Below are positions 39,925 through 52,043 of a stretch of DNA of 64,000 nt, in pieces. The notes under the pieces were generated by a model. The model was given only the letters and a program-made list of their open reading frames with translations, was not told where the DNA came from and made no database searches. This DNA is from Candidatus Ribeiella danica (GTDB lineage: Bacteria > Chloroflexota > Chloroflexia > Chloroflexales > Roseiflexaceae). Position 1 is the first letter of the stretch. Every line of letters begins with the position of its first letter. Location: assembly GCA_016717335.1 (NCBI GenBank), contig JADKFS010000001.1, positions 1,984,001 to 2,048,000 of the forward strand, in the 5' to 3' direction. A program made the position numbers and the translations under genes.

Positions 39925-42108
39925 ATGATAGCTGGAGATAGTATTAAGGCCCATGCACGGCCCTGGCTCGTCGCCAACCGGCGTGATATCATGCACGCCA
40001 TCGTTCCTGTTCTCAGCCTTGGCTTGGCCTGGTGGCTTCTGGCCGCGGCCGTTCCTACGCCAATTCTCTACGCGACCCTGGCCTATGGTCTGGCGCACCT
40101 GGGCCTGATCAGCTATCGGCGCTACCGCAAGGCATCCGCGCGAGCGTCGAACGCGAGCGCGCTCGCCTGGCTGGCAGTCGGCGCCGATACGCTGTTCGCG
40201 GCGCTGCTGATCCTCCAGGCTGGCCCGATCGGCGGCGCGATCTATCCGCTCTACCTCTTGCTGCTGATGCGCGGCCTCTCCTCGTACCGGCGGCTCCCCG
40301 CGGCGACGCTGGTGGCGTTCCTGTTCGGCCCCAGCTATCTATTCGCCCAGCAGCTCCTGCGGTCCGGCGCGCCAGCCTCGTCGCCCGGCCTGCTGGTCGG
40401 CTGGGAGCTGCTGCTCGGCAGCCTCGCGATCGGCACGATCGCAATCTGGAGCGGCGCGACCCAGCAGCGCATGAACATGGCCCTGCGACAAGAGCTGCGA
40501 GCCGAGCGCCTGGGCCGCGAGGCCCGTATCGGCGACCTGGAGCGCAGCGCCAACGATCTGCGCGGGCGCATGCGCCAGCTGCACGCGCTGGAAGAGGGCC
40601 TGCGCGTGATCACCAGCACCCTCAGCCTCGACGAGGTGCTCGACCAGATCGTCGACAGCACCGTGCAGATGCTGGGGCCGGCTCGCGTGCAAGGCATGGT
40701 CCTGTCGCTCCAGCGCGAAGATGGCTTCGAACACCAGCTGTTCATGCTCGAGGAGCGGAACGGTGTCGCCTGGGCCACCTCGCTGACCCGCCGGGCAGTT
40801 CAGCAGCAGGCCCCGCTGATTATCGGCGACGCGGCGCTCGACGACGGGCTGGCGGGCACGATCGCCGAGGGCCTCTCCTCTGCGCTGTGCGTGCCGCTGT
40901 TCGTCGGCGAGGGGCCGGCGCAGGGCGCGCTGACGGTGGTGAGCGCGACGCCCTCGGCGTTCTCCAGCAGCGACGCGCGACACCTGAACGCGCTGGCGAT
41001 CCAGGCCGGCATCGCCATCCACAACGCCGAGATGCACAGCCGCCTGAGCCAGCAGCAGCAACTGCTCGAGGCAGTCGTGCGCGATATCAACGATGGTTTG
41101 GTGGTCGTCGACGCCCGGTCGCAGATCGTGCTGGCCAACCCGATCGGCCGGGCGCTGCTCGACCAAACCATCGAAGATCAGCCGATCCAGGCCCAGCTGC
41201 TGGCGCTCGCCGCCAGTATTCGCGCCGAGGGCAAGGCCACCGTGATGACCGATCTGCAGCTCACGCCGGAACACGGCGACGACGCGGAGCGGATCTACCA
41301 GGCGTTTGGCTCGCAGGTGCGCTACGACGACAGCGAGCAGCCGCTCATCGCGATCGTGCTGCGCGACATCACCGAGCAGAAGGCCGAGGAGCGCTCGCGC
41401 AGCGAGTTCATCTCGATGGTCTCGCACGAGCTGCGCAACCCGCTCAACTCGCTGAACGGCTTCATCAAAGTCGTGCTGCGCGGGCAGGCCGGCGCGCTCA
41501 CGCCGCTCCAGCACGAGTTCCTCGCGATCGCCGACGGCCAGGTGGAGCAGCTCAAGAGCCGGATCGCCGAGCTGCTAGAGTACAACCGCGTCGAGGCCGG
41601 GCGCCTGGTACTCGACCCGCAGTGGAACGACCTGGCGCTGCTGGTCACGGGCACCACAACCCGCCTGACCCTGCAGGCCGAGCAGAATGGCCTGACGCTC
41701 GTCAACGAGGTCGACTCGCTTCTGCCGGAGTGCCAGTTCGACAGCGAGCGCATCGGGCAGGTGCTGAACAACCTGATCGAGAATGCGATCAAGGCGACGC
41801 CGCCGGGCGGCACGATCACACTGCGCTCGGAGCTGTACGAAGACGAGGTCTGGATTCGGGTATCCGACACGGGCGTGGGCATTCCAGTCGAAGACCAGGG
41901 CAAGATCTTCCAGCGGTTCTACCGCGCCCACGACCGCAGCTCGAGCACGGGCAATCACCTGGGGCTTGGGCTGGCGATCTGCCAGCAGATCATCGCCGGG
42001 CACCACGGCCGCCTGTGGGTCGAGAGCGAGGAAGGGCAGGGCAGCTGCTTTACCTTCGCGCTGCCCTTCACCCACCAAGAAGCGCTCGTCAACCAGAATG
42101 ACAACTAA
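39925..42108 (+). CDS. Membrane sensor histidine kinase with GAF and PAS domains
   Basis: A 727-residue kinase. Five to six membrane helices lie in residues 25-180, then a coiled linker, a GAF domain (about 225-365), a PAS domain (about 380-485), HisKA with His501 in V-S-H-E-L-R-N-P-L, and HATPase with N-L-I-E-N-A-I-K-A, D-T-G-V-G-I and L-G-L-G-L-A-I motifs. The signal is probably membrane-linked or a small cytoplasmic ligand. The partner is the regulator just upstream. Confidence 0.94.
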   Translation: MIAGDSIKAHARPWLVANRRDIMHAIVPVLSLGLAWWLLAAAVPTPILYATLAYGLAHLGLISYRRYRKASARASNASALAWLAVGADTLFAALLILQAGPIGGAIYPLYLLLLMRGLSSYRRLPAATLVAFLFGPSYLFAQQLLRSGAPASSPGLLVGWELLLGSLAIGTIAIWSGATQQRMNMALRQELRAERLGREARIGDLERSANDLRGRMRQLHALEEGLRVITSTLSLDEVLDQIVDSTVQMLGPARVQGMVLSLQREDGFEHQLFMLEERNGVAWATSLTRRAVQQQAPLIIGDAALDDGLAGTIAEGLSSALCVPLFVGEGPAQGALTVVSATPSAFSSSDARHLNALAIQAGIAIHNAEMHSRLSQQQQLLEAVVRDINDGLVVVDARSQIVLANPIGRALLDQTIEDQPIQAQLLALAASIRAEGKATVMTDLQLTPEHGDDAERIYQAFGSQVRYDDSEQPLIAIVLRDITEQKAEERSRSEFISMVSHELRNPLNSLNGFIKVVLRGQAGALTPLQHEFLAIADGQVEQLKSRIAELLEYNRVEAGRLVLDPQWNDLALLVTGTTTRLTLQAEQNGLTLVNEVDSLLPECQFDSERIGQVLNNLIENAIKATPPGGTITLRSELYEDEVWIRVSDTGVGIPVEDQGKIFQRFYRAHDRSSSTGNHLGLGLAICQQIIAGHHGRLWVESEEGQGSCFTFALPFTHQEALVNQNDN

Positions 42109-42126
42109 CAGCACTGTGATGCACCC

Positions 42127-42162
42127 GATCACACCCCCGTCCCAGCCAGGGCGGGGGTGATC
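42127..42162 (+). terminator. Stem-loop after the histidine kinase gene
   Basis: GATCACACCCCCGTCC and GGGCGGGGGTGATC form an imperfect stem 19 bases after the stop; no strong T-run follows. Confidence 0.55.
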
Positions 42163-42290
42163 CGTGGTCCCGTGAACGTTCTGTTAACCACCTTAGTGAT
42201 TTATTCATCCAAGGATCAGCCGGCATAGCTACAATTACTATCCCAAGAAGGAGATCTCTTCTGGCTTCAAGGCCAGGTCAGGGGGCCCGC

Positions 42291-43493
42291 GTGAAGATCG
42301 CGTTCATAGCAATGCCGCATCCCGAAGACCCGACGATCACTCCGCCACTGCCGATTGGCTACCTCGCCGCGCTGCTCGAGCAGCAGCGGCATATTGTGCG
42401 CGTCTACGATCTTGCGCTCCACGATACGGCGACAACAGCCGACGCGCTGGCCCCCCTGCGCGCCTTTCGACCACACATCGCCGTCGTCACTACGACCGAC
42501 CCAGCCATCCTGGCGGCGGTCGAGTCGGCGCTGACCGGCTGTAATGCCCTGATCATGCCCCTCGGGGTCGACATGCGGGTCGCGGCGCCGGGCCAGGCGG
42601 TCGCGCAGGCGCTCTGGTGGATCGATAAAGAGACCAGCGCGACGGATGAACAAAGTGTTATCTACGAGGCGCTGCTGGCTCTCGACGACGATCTCGACTC
42701 GCTGCCCTTCCCGGCCCGGCATCTGATGCCGCTCGAGCAGTACCCGCTGTTTACCCCCGGCGGCGACCTGCAGACGACGATCCTGACCGGGCAGCAGTTC
42801 GGGCCCGACAGCATCATCCCGCGCAACCCGGCCTTGATCATCGCCGAGCTGCGCAGCGTCGCGCGCGAGTATGGCATCCGCCACTTTGTCTTCACCGGGC
42901 CGCACCTGAGCGCAGATCTCAGCTGGCTGCACGACCTGCTCTACCATATGGCGACCTCGGACCTGGGCATCTCCTGGGAAGGCAGCATGCTCTACGACAG
43001 CCTCTCGCTCGATCTGCTGCGGATGCTGCGCCGCGCCGGCTGCGAGGTGCTGTGCTTCCCGCTCGACGGCATTGAGGTTCTGGGTTCGAAGAGCGCCCGC
43101 GCCGCGCTCTCCGCGGTCGTGGAGCAGGCCCACGGCCTGGACATCGCCGTGCGCGCGCACATCCACCTGGACCCGACCTACGCGGCGATGCCGACGCTGG
43201 TCGACCTGGCGGCGACCTTCGGCCTCGACGACGTCCGCTTCAGCGTGCCGCGGCCGGTCGCGCACCCCCAGCGCGCCGCCGACGACATCGGGCTGGAGGG
43301 CGTGGCCGAGATGGTGCAGTCGCGCTACCGGTCGAGCCGCAGCCGGCAGTTCTTCATCGAGCGCTTTGGGCCGCGCATGGGCCCGATGCTCTGGCGGGTC
43401 GGGCGCGCCGGGCTGCTTGGCCGCACCTGGCAGCGCTACGCCGACGGCGGCGAGGAGGCTGGCGGAGCGGTTGCGCGGAGCTACGGCATCTAG
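42291..43493 (+). CDS. Radical-SAM-like protein lacking the cluster cysteines
   Basis: A 400-residue protein with the domain order of B12-binding radical SAM enzymes. P-P-L-P-I-G-Y-L-A-A-L-L-E lies near 18 and D-L-D-S-L-P-F-P-A-R-H near 132. Where a C-x3-C-x2-C motif is expected (near 160) it reads L-T-G-Q-Q-F-G-P-D-S without cysteine. Barrel landmarks follow: Y-G-I-R-H-F-V-F-T and L-R-M-L-R-R-A-G-C-E-V. The only cysteines are outside the motif position. It is probably a non-catalytic relative used for binding or regulation. GTG start after AGGGGG. Confidence 0.75.
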   Translation: MKIAFIAMPHPEDPTITPPLPIGYLAALLEQQRHIVRVYDLALHDTATTADALAPLRAFRPHIAVVTTTDPAILAAVESALTGCNALIMPLGVDMRVAAPGQAVAQALWWIDKETSATDEQSVIYEALLALDDDLDSLPFPARHLMPLEQYPLFTPGGDLQTTILTGQQFGPDSIIPRNPALIIAELRSVAREYGIRHFVFTGPHLSADLSWLHDLLYHMATSDLGISWEGSMLYDSLSLDLLRMLRRAGCEVLCFPLDGIEVLGSKSARAALSAVVEQAHGLDIAVRAHIHLDPTYAAMPTLVDLAATFGLDDVRFSVPRPVAHPQRAADDIGLEGVAEMVQSRYRSSRSRQFFIERFGPRMGPMLWRVGRAGLLGRTWQRYADGGEEAGGAVARSYGI

Positions 43494-43629
43494 TGGGGCG
43501 CTTGTTTTGAATGTTGCCATTCGCGTGAAATGTGAAACGTGCATTCCAGATGTATCACCTGCCGCACGACAATAGCGATGAGCATGTCAAATGACCCGCT
43601 AGTAGCGATGCGCTCCGCTGTGCTTGTTC

Positions 43630-43835
43630 GTTCTTATCCCCCTACCCCCGCAAGGGGGTAGGTTTTCGTTTACGGCACTCTGATACGCCGGATCACCCCA
43701 CCCCCTGCCCCCCGCCCCTGCCAGGGGCGGGGGAGCGCTGCCGCACCATGAAACCCCTGCTCCCTTTGGAAGCGGGGTAGGGGGCGAGGCATCCAGCGCC
43801 TGCGGATGCGCTCGGCAAAAAACGCCCCAAAGCGG
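43630..43835. repeat. Multi-hairpin mosaic before the aminotransferase gene
   Basis: CCCCCTACCCCCGC with GGGGGTAGG, then GGATCACCCCACCCCCTGCC, then CGCCCCTGCCAGGGGCGGGG. This last pair of modules recurs at 23070 and 58998. No gene is seen in the 463-base gap; TATAAT at 43920-43925 is the likely -10 of the next gene. Confidence 0.8.
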
Positions 43836-43956
43836 GAGGGGCGAGGGGCAACCACAGCGCAAGCCCCATCAATTCGAAAAGCCAGCCGCACAGCTCTGCC
43901 CGTGGGGCGGAAGTGGGGGTATAATACCGGGTGTTCGATAGCGCACAGAGGCGACG

Positions 43957-45108
43957 ATGACCGGCTTTTTCGCAGAAGAAGATTTGACGCCCAACCAGAT
44001 CGAGCTGGCGCGCCGGCGCGCCGCCCAAGGCGCCGGCTATATCGATCTGACCAGCAGCAACCCCACGCACCAGGGCATGATCTTCCCACCCGAGATCCTG
44101 CGTGGCGCGGCGGACCGCTACCTGAGCGCGCGCCGCTACGACCCCGACCCGCGCGGCGCGCCCGGCGCCCGCGCGGCGATCGCGCGCTACTACGCCGCGC
44201 GGACGCCGCCGCTGGCGCTCGCGCCCGAGGACATCGTCGTGACAGCCAGCACCAGCGAGGCCTACGGCCTGATGTTCGCGCTGCTGACCGAGCCGGGCGA
44301 CAACGTGCTCGCGCCGGCCGTGAGCTATCCGCTCTTCGAGTATCTGGCGGCGATCTACCACGTCGAGCTGCGCCCGTACGCCCTGGACGAGCTGCGCGGC
44401 TGGCGGGTCGACCCGGCCAGCCTGCACGCCCAGGCCGACGACCGGACCCGCGCGGTGCTGGTGATCTCGCCGCACAACCCGACCGGCGCGGTGATCCAGA
44501 CGGCACTGCCGGCGCTCGGCAGCCTGGCGCTGCCGGTGATCTGCGACGAGGTGTTCGCCGCGTTCCCCTACCGTGCGGAGCACGTCCCGCCGCTGGGCGC
44601 GCTGCACCCCGAGCTGCCGGTCTTTCACCTGAACGGCATCTCGAAGCTGTTCGCGCTGCCGGATCTGAAGCTTGGCTGGATCGCGATGACCGGGCCGGCG
44701 GCGGAGCGCTACGGCGACCGGCTGGAGCTGCTCAACGACACCTTCCTGGGGGCGAACTCGCTGACCCAGGCGATGCTGCCGACGCTGTTCGAGCAGGGGA
44801 TGCCGTTTGTGTCGGCCATGCGTGAGCGCATCCACGCCAACCTCGACCTGGCGCTCGACCGGCTGGCAGGCAGCGGGCGCTTCCGCACCCAGCCGCCCGA
44901 CGGCGGCTACTACCTCTTCCCCGAGGTGCCCGGCTGGCACGACGAGGAGGCGCTGGTGCTGCACCTGCTCGACCACGGCGTGCTGGTGCACCCCGGCTAT
45001 TTCTACGGCTACGAGCGCGGCACGCACGTGATGCTCTCGTGTCTGACCGAGCCGGCCAGCTTTGCAGCCGGGATCGAGCGACTGATCGCGGGGGCGTCGA
45101 CCGGCTGA
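43957..45108 (+). CDS. PLP-dependent aminotransferase, class I/II
   Basis: A 383-residue fold-type I aminotransferase. The PLP lysine is Lys230 in N-G-I-S-K-L-F-A-L-P. Also seen are S-P-H-N-P-T-G near 170, C-D-E-V-F near 193 and the substrate-side R in the C-terminal part. The sequence is diverged from aspC- and alaT-type enzymes, so the amino acid is unknown. It is 23 bases upstream of map. Confidence 0.88.
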   Translation: MTGFFAEEDLTPNQIELARRRAAQGAGYIDLTSSNPTHQGMIFPPEILRGAADRYLSARRYDPDPRGAPGARAAIARYYAARTPPLALAPEDIVVTASTSEAYGLMFALLTEPGDNVLAPAVSYPLFEYLAAIYHVELRPYALDELRGWRVDPASLHAQADDRTRAVLVISPHNPTGAVIQTALPALGSLALPVICDEVFAAFPYRAEHVPPLGALHPELPVFHLNGISKLFALPDLKLGWIAMTGPAAERYGDRLELLNDTFLGANSLTQAMLPTLFEQGMPFVSAMRERIHANLDLALDRLAGSGRFRTQPPDGGYYLFPEVPGWHDEEALVLHLLDHGVLVHPGYFYGYERGTHVMLSCLTEPASFAAGIERLIAGASTG

Positions 45109-45131
45109 CGCTCTGAGAGGAGAACGATCGA

Positions 45132-45884
45132 ATGGCCATCCTACTACGATCGCGGCAGCATATCGCGCAGATGCGCGAGGCCGGCCGATTGGTCGCTGAG
45201 ACATTTGAGATCCTGCGGCCGCACATTCGCCCGGGCGTGACGACGCGCGAGCTGGACCGGATCGCCGAGAAGTACATCCGCAGCCACGGCGCCACGCCGG
45301 CATACAAGGGCTACCGCGGCTTTCCGGCGACGATCTGCGTGGCGCCCAACAACGTGATCTGCCACGGCATCCCCGACAACAGCCCGCTCCACGAGGGCGA
45401 TATTATCGGGATCGACATCGGCGCGCGACTGAACGGCTGGTACGGCGACTCGTGCGTGACATACCCGGTCGGCGCGATCTCGCCGGAGGCGCAGCGCCTG
45501 CTCGACGTGACGCAGGAGGCGATGTGGCGCGGCATTCGGGCTGCGCAGGCCGGCAAGCGCCTGGGCGATGTCGGCGCGGCCATTCAGACCTACGTCGAGG
45601 CGCACGGCTGCTCGATCGTGCGCGAGTGGACCGGCCACGGCGTCGGCGAGAAGCTGCACGAGGAGCCATCCGTGCTGCACTACGGCAAGCCCGACACCGG
45701 CATCAAGCTCCGGCCCGGCTTCATCTTCACGATCGAGCCGATGGTCAACACCGGCCGCTATGAGACAGTGCTGGACAAGAAGGACGGCTGGACCGTCCGT
45801 ACGGCCGACGGGTCGCTCTCGGCGCAGTTCGAGCACTCGATCGTCATCACCGACGACGGGCCCGAGGTGCTGACTCTCCCTTAA
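45132..45884 (+). CDS. map: Methionine aminopeptidase, type I
   Basis: MAP removes initiator methionine from new proteins. The 250-residue enzyme has all metal and active-site residues: His78, Asp95, Asp106, His169 (T-G-H-G-V-G), Glu202 (I-E-P-M) and Glu234 (F-E-H-S). The N-terminus is short, as in type Ia enzymes. AGAGGAG precedes the ATG. Confidence 0.97.
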   Translation: MAILLRSRQHIAQMREAGRLVAETFEILRPHIRPGVTTRELDRIAEKYIRSHGATPAYKGYRGFPATICVAPNNVICHGIPDNSPLHEGDIIGIDIGARLNGWYGDSCVTYPVGAISPEAQRLLDVTQEAMWRGIRAAQAGKRLGDVGAAIQTYVEAHGCSIVREWTGHGVGEKLHEEPSVLHYGKPDTGIKLRPGFIFTIEPMVNTGRYETVLDKKDGWTVRTADGSLSAQFEHSIVITDDGPEVLTLP

Positions 45885-45899
45885 GAGTCTCTCTGAGAA

Positions 45900-46080
45900 G
45901 GGAGGCTTGGAGGGGCCGCTGGCCCCTCCAAGCCTCCCCAAGCCCTCACCCCCCTGCCCCCCTCTCCCGCCGCCACGGGAGAGGGGGGTATGTTTCTGGC
46001 AGCAGGATGCGGTCGCTGCGCGATCACATCCTGCTTCCCTGTATTTCCCCCGGCCCCTAGCAGGGCGGGGCAGGAGCTCG
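45900..46080. repeat. Hairpin cluster and terminator after map
   Basis: A perfect 18-bp stem with GCT loop (45900-45938), then CCCCCCTCTCCCG with its complement (45957-45988), then an imperfect GCAGGATG/CATCCTGC hairpin (45999-46034). It sits between convergent map and amidase genes and probably ends both transcripts. Confidence 0.8.
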
Positions 46081-46103
46081 CAAGAACCCTGCTTACAAAC
46101 AGC

Positions 46104-47513
46104 CTATGGCAAGCGAGACGGGCCGCGCCACAAGGGCATGAGCGCCTGCTGCACCGCCAGCCCCGCGGCCAGGATGGTCCGCTCCGCGCCGGGCGCGCCG
46201 ACGATCTGCACGCCCACCGGCAGGCCGTTGCGCGAGCGGCCGACCGGCACGGTCAGCCCCGGCAGGCCGGCCAGGTTCACCCAGGTCTGGTAGCTCATCG
46301 CCAGGAACAGCGCGCGCCGCGACCAGCCGTGGCGCGGCGCGGTCGTCGGGAAGATCGGCGACACCGCGACGCCGCGCTCGCCGATCAGGTCGGCCAGCTC
46401 GGCGCGCAGCCGCTCGCGCCAGCGCGCCCCGTCGACGCCCAGCCGGCTCAAGAGCAGCGAGCCGTAGTGCGACGCCAGCCAGTACTGCAGCGCGCCCGGC
46501 GAGACCCGCCCCACGCCGCGCAGCGCTCGCCACGCTTCGCCGAGCGGCGCCCAGGGCGCGCCGTTGCCAAACGCCTCGGCGACGGCGCGGCGCTCGCGAT
46601 CGCCCATTGAGGCCAGCCAGCCGAGCACCGCCAGCACGCGCCCACGCGGGGCACCGGTGGCCGGGATCATCCCCGCCCGCTCGAGCGCGCCCACGGCCGC
46701 GCGCACGCCGCCCTTGACCGCGCCGCTGCTGGGGACGACGCCGTCGTCGAGCCAGTGCGCGAGGGGCCGGCCGCGCAGCGCCGCCAGATCCAGCGGCGCG
46801 GGGGCGACGCCGGCCATAACATCAAAGGCCAGCGCCACGTCCTCGACCCGCCGCGCCATCGGGCCGACCGCCTCGAGATCGGCCAGCCGGCCGACCGCGC
46901 GCGGCCAGTGCTCATCCTCGGGCAGCGCCGCGCTGGTCGGGCGCAGGCCGACGATGCCGGTGAAGTGCGCCGGCATACGGATGCTGCCGGCGATATCGGA
47001 GGCAATCCCCAGCGGCGATCCGCCGGCCGCGATCACAGCCGCCTCGCCGCCGGTCGATCCGCCGGCGGTGCGCGCCGCATCCCAGGGGTTGTTGGTGCGG
47101 CCAAACACGAGGTTGGTGGTCTCCTGATCCCAGCAGCTGTCGGGCACGTTGGTCTTGCCCAGCACGATCGCGCCGGCCGTCCGCATCCGCGCGACCACGA
47201 CCGCGTCACGTAGCGGAATGTTGTCGGAGCGCGACATCAGCCCGGCCGTGGCGCGCGCGCCGGCCACGTCCAGGCTGTCCTTCACCGTGATCGGCACGCC
47301 GTGGAGCGGGCCGAGCGGCTCGCCACGGGCGACGGCGGCCGCGGCCGCGCGCGCCTCGCTTCGGGCCGTGTCAAATGTCGGCGTGACCACTGCGTTGAGC
47401 GCCGCGTGGGTGGCCTCGATCCGCGCGATGTGCGCCTCGACGACGTCGACCGGCGAGAGCCGCCCGGAGCGGATGCGGTCGGCCAGCTCGGTGGCGGAGA
47501 GAGAAACGATCAT
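46104..47513 (-). CDS. Amidase-signature-family amidase
   Basis: A 469-residue amidase. The Ser-cisSer-Lys triad is present: Lys78 (P-I-T-V-K-D), Ser153 (G-G-S-T-G-G; the usual second Ser of G-G-S-S-G-G is Thr) and Ser177 (D-I-A-G-S-I-R). The GatA-specific partner genes gatB/gatC are absent here, so it is probably a stand-alone amide hydrolase rather than part of tRNA amidation. It follows pdxH on the same strand by 34 bases. Confidence 0.9.
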   Translation of the reverse strand: MIVSLSATELADRIRSGRLSPVDVVEAHIARIEATHAALNAVVTPTFDTARSEARAAAAAVARGEPLGPLHGVPITVKDSLDVAGARATAGLMSRSDNIPLRDAVVVARMRTAGAIVLGKTNVPDSCWDQETTNLVFGRTNNPWDAARTAGGSTGGEAAVIAAGGSPLGIASDIAGSIRMPAHFTGIVGLRPTSAALPEDEHWPRAVGRLADLEAVGPMARRVEDVALAFDVMAGVAPAPLDLAALRGRPLAHWLDDGVVPSSGAVKGGVRAAVGALERAGMIPATGAPRGRVLAVLGWLASMGDRERRAVAEAFGNGAPWAPLGEAWRALRGVGRVSPGALQYWLASHYGSLLLSRLGVDGARWRERLRAELADLIGERGVAVSPIFPTTAPRHGWSRRALFLAMSYQTWVNLAGLPGLTVPVGRSRNGLPVGVQIVGAPGAERTILAAGLAVQQALMPLWRGPSRLP

Positions 47514-47547
47514 AGAGCTTGCCTTTCAGCTTTTCACAGGACGATGG

Positions 47548-48195
47548 TCACGGCGACAGGCGCTCGATCAGCCAGAGGCCGCCCGCGCCGCGCCGGTAGC
47601 GCAGGCGGTCGTGCAGGCGGCTGGGGCGGCCCTGCCAGAACTCGATCGCGGTGGGGACGACCCGGAAGCCGCCCCAGTAGGGCGGGCGCGGCACCTGGCC
47701 GTCGGCGTGCTCGGCCGCGAGCTCGTCCATGCGCTGCTCGAGCGGCGCGCGCCCGGCGATTGGCTGGCTCTGGCGCGAGGCCCAGGCGCCCAGGCGGCTG
47801 CCGAGCGGGCGGCTCTGGAAGTAGGCGTCGGACTCCGCGGGCGGCAGCTGCTCGACGGCACCCTCGACGCGCACCTGGCGCTCCAGCTCGGCCCAGTAGA
47901 ACACCAGCGCGGCGTAGGGGTTGGCTTCCAGCTCGCGGCCCTTGCGGCTCTCGTAGTTGCTGTAGAAGACAAAGCCGCGCTCGTCGACGCCCTTGATCAG
48001 AACCATGCGCGCGGACGGGCGGCCATCCGGCGTGGCGGTCGCGAGCGTCATCGCGTTCGGCTCGGGCAGACCGGCGGCGAGCGCCTGGCCGAACCAGCGC
48101 GCGAACTGCCCGAACGGGTCGGAGTCGAGGTCGGCCTCGGACAGGCCGTGGAACATATACTCTTTGCGCAGATCGGCGATCGACATACCTTCCAA
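47548..48195 (-). CDS. pdxH: Pyridoxamine 5'-phosphate oxidase
   Basis: PdxH makes pyridoxal 5'-phosphate with FMN as cofactor. The 215-residue protein has R-M-V-L-I-K-G-V-D-E-R-G-F-V-F-Y-S-N-Y, E-L-E-R-Q-V-R-V-E-G, S-R-x-S/L-Q-S-Q-P-I near 141 and the C-terminal P-x-x-I-E-F-W-Q-G-R-P-S-R-L-H-D-R. The family is unambiguous. It probably heads a two-gene operon with the amidase. The neighbouring aminotransferase family depends on the same cofactor. Confidence 0.96.
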   Translation of the reverse strand: MEGMSIADLRKEYMFHGLSEADLDSDPFGQFARWFGQALAAGLPEPNAMTLATATPDGRPSARMVLIKGVDERGFVFYSNYESRKGRELEANPYAALVFYWAELERQVRVEGAVEQLPPAESDAYFQSRPLGSRLGAWASRQSQPIAGRAPLEQRMDELAAEHADGQVPRPPYWGGFRVVPTAIEFWQGRPSRLHDRLRYRRGAGGLWLIERLSP

Positions 48196-48244
48196 ACCTT
48201 GGCCGGCATAGAAAATATCTATGCGAAACCATGAAACTATATAT

Positions 48245-48273
48245 TTCTCAACCAGTCAATCAGGGGCTATAAT
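48245..48273 (+). promoter_or_regulatory. Promoter of acnA
   Basis: TATAAT (48268-48273) with a weaker TTCTCA 17 bases upstream. It lies between divergent pdxH and acnA, about 84 bases before the acnA ATG. Confidence 0.55.
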
Positions 48274-48357
48274 AAGGCCAATCGATCGTTCTTCCAAGCT
48301 CTTCTTCGATAGGCGGCCCAGTCCGGCAGCGGCTGGGCCCGAGAAAGGTTCACTGCT

Positions 48358-51186
<2,829 letters not shown>

Positions 51187-51188
51187 GA

Positions 51189-51256
51189 GCACGTTGGAAC
51201 GTTAGCACGTTGGAACGTTAGCACGTTGGAACGTTGGAGCGCTTCAACGTGCTAAC
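51189..51256. repeat. Inverted 8/16-mer array after acnA
   Basis: Three copies of a 16-base unit made of two octamers, GCACGTTG + GAACGTTA/G (51189-51236), face CAACGTGCTAAC (51245-51256). Confidence 0.9.
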
Positions 51257-51264
51257 GGCCGATT

Positions 51265-51705
51265 CTATGCGTCGATTGGCTTCTTGTCGGCCTCAGGCGC
51301 GCTGATCATCTTGGCCAGCCGATCGAGCTGAGCCGGATCGGTCTCTCTGATCCGATGCAAGAACTGCGCGATGACCGGCTCGCCAAAGCCCGAGAACAGA
51401 CCGTCGACGATCTCGCGAATCGCGGAGCGCTCGAACTCAGAGCGATCGAGGCAGGCGCGGTAGGTGTACTGGTTGGCGGCCATCGTCCGCGTCAGCACCT
51501 GCTTCTTCACCAGGCGGTCCAGCACGGTCTTCGTGGCGCCGTAGGAGATGCGCTGGCCTTGGTCCCGCAGCGCCTCGAAGATGTCGCGCGCCGAGGCCTC
51601 GCGCCGCTCCCATATCAACGCCATGATATCGGCCTCGAGCGTGCCGAAGAGCTTGGCGAGCCCATTGCCGTGCGGTTTGAACACCGAGACCAGATTGCGC
51701 TTCAT
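51265..51705 (-). CDS. BlaI/MecI/CopY-family transcriptional repressor
   Basis: A 146-residue winged-helix repressor: L-F-G-T-L-E-A-D-I-M near 16, I-S-Y-G-A-T-K-T-V-L-D-R-L in the recognition helix near 55, and a C-terminal dimer domain. BlaI-type regulators usually sit beside a BlaR-like sensor protease; none is here. GGAGGG precedes the ATG at 51705; an upstream ATG at 51738 lacks a site. It may repress itself or the divergent membrane genes. Confidence 0.85.
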   Translation of the reverse strand: MKRNLVSVFKPHGNGLAKLFGTLEADIMALIWERREASARDIFEALRDQGQRISYGATKTVLDRLVKKQVLTRTMAANQYTYRACLDRSEFERSAIREIVDGLFSGFGEPVIAQFLHRIRETDPAQLDRLAKMISAPEADKKPIDA

Positions 51706-51756
51706 CTCAACCCTCCACACGCTACACCACTCGATCATCTGGCTGGGTCAGCGGCT

Positions 51757-51785
51757 ATTATAGCAGGTCAACGCAGCCGATTCAA
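51757..51785 (-). promoter_or_regulatory. Promoter of the BlaI-type gene
   Basis: On the minus strand TTGAAT (51780-51785), 17 bases, then TATAAT (51757-51762). Start near 51750. Confidence 0.75.
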
Positions 51786-51983
51786 TCATTATCTGTCGCT
51801 ATCCGCGGGTTCTTTACGGATGATTGGAATAGACGGCGTGATTCCGGCGTAGGCCACGCCTATCTTGAAAATAATCTTTTTGGGCTGAGAGCGGCTCGCT
51901 TCTGCCATTGACACGACTTACGCAGTCGGCGCTGTGCTACCCCAGCCCCTGTTCGCTCTCCTGGCAGGGAAGGGCTGAAGAAC

Positions 51984-52026
51984 GGCGGGGTGGTGGTTGT
52001 GGCGAAGCCGCAACCACCACCCCGCC
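51984..52026. repeat. Perfect 16-bp hairpin in front of the complex-I-like membrane gene
   Basis: GGCGGGGTGGTGGTTG and its exact complement flank an 11-base loop, 18 bases before the proposed GTG start. No T-run follows. It may control mRNA stability or translation. Confidence 0.75.
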
Positions 52027-52043
52027 ACCAACTAGGGAATATC

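Noticed and set aside
42291..43493. Cysteine-free radical-SAM-like gene considered a pseudogene
   Set aside because: No stop or frameshift over 400 codons and normal codon use; a neofunctionalised protein is more likely.
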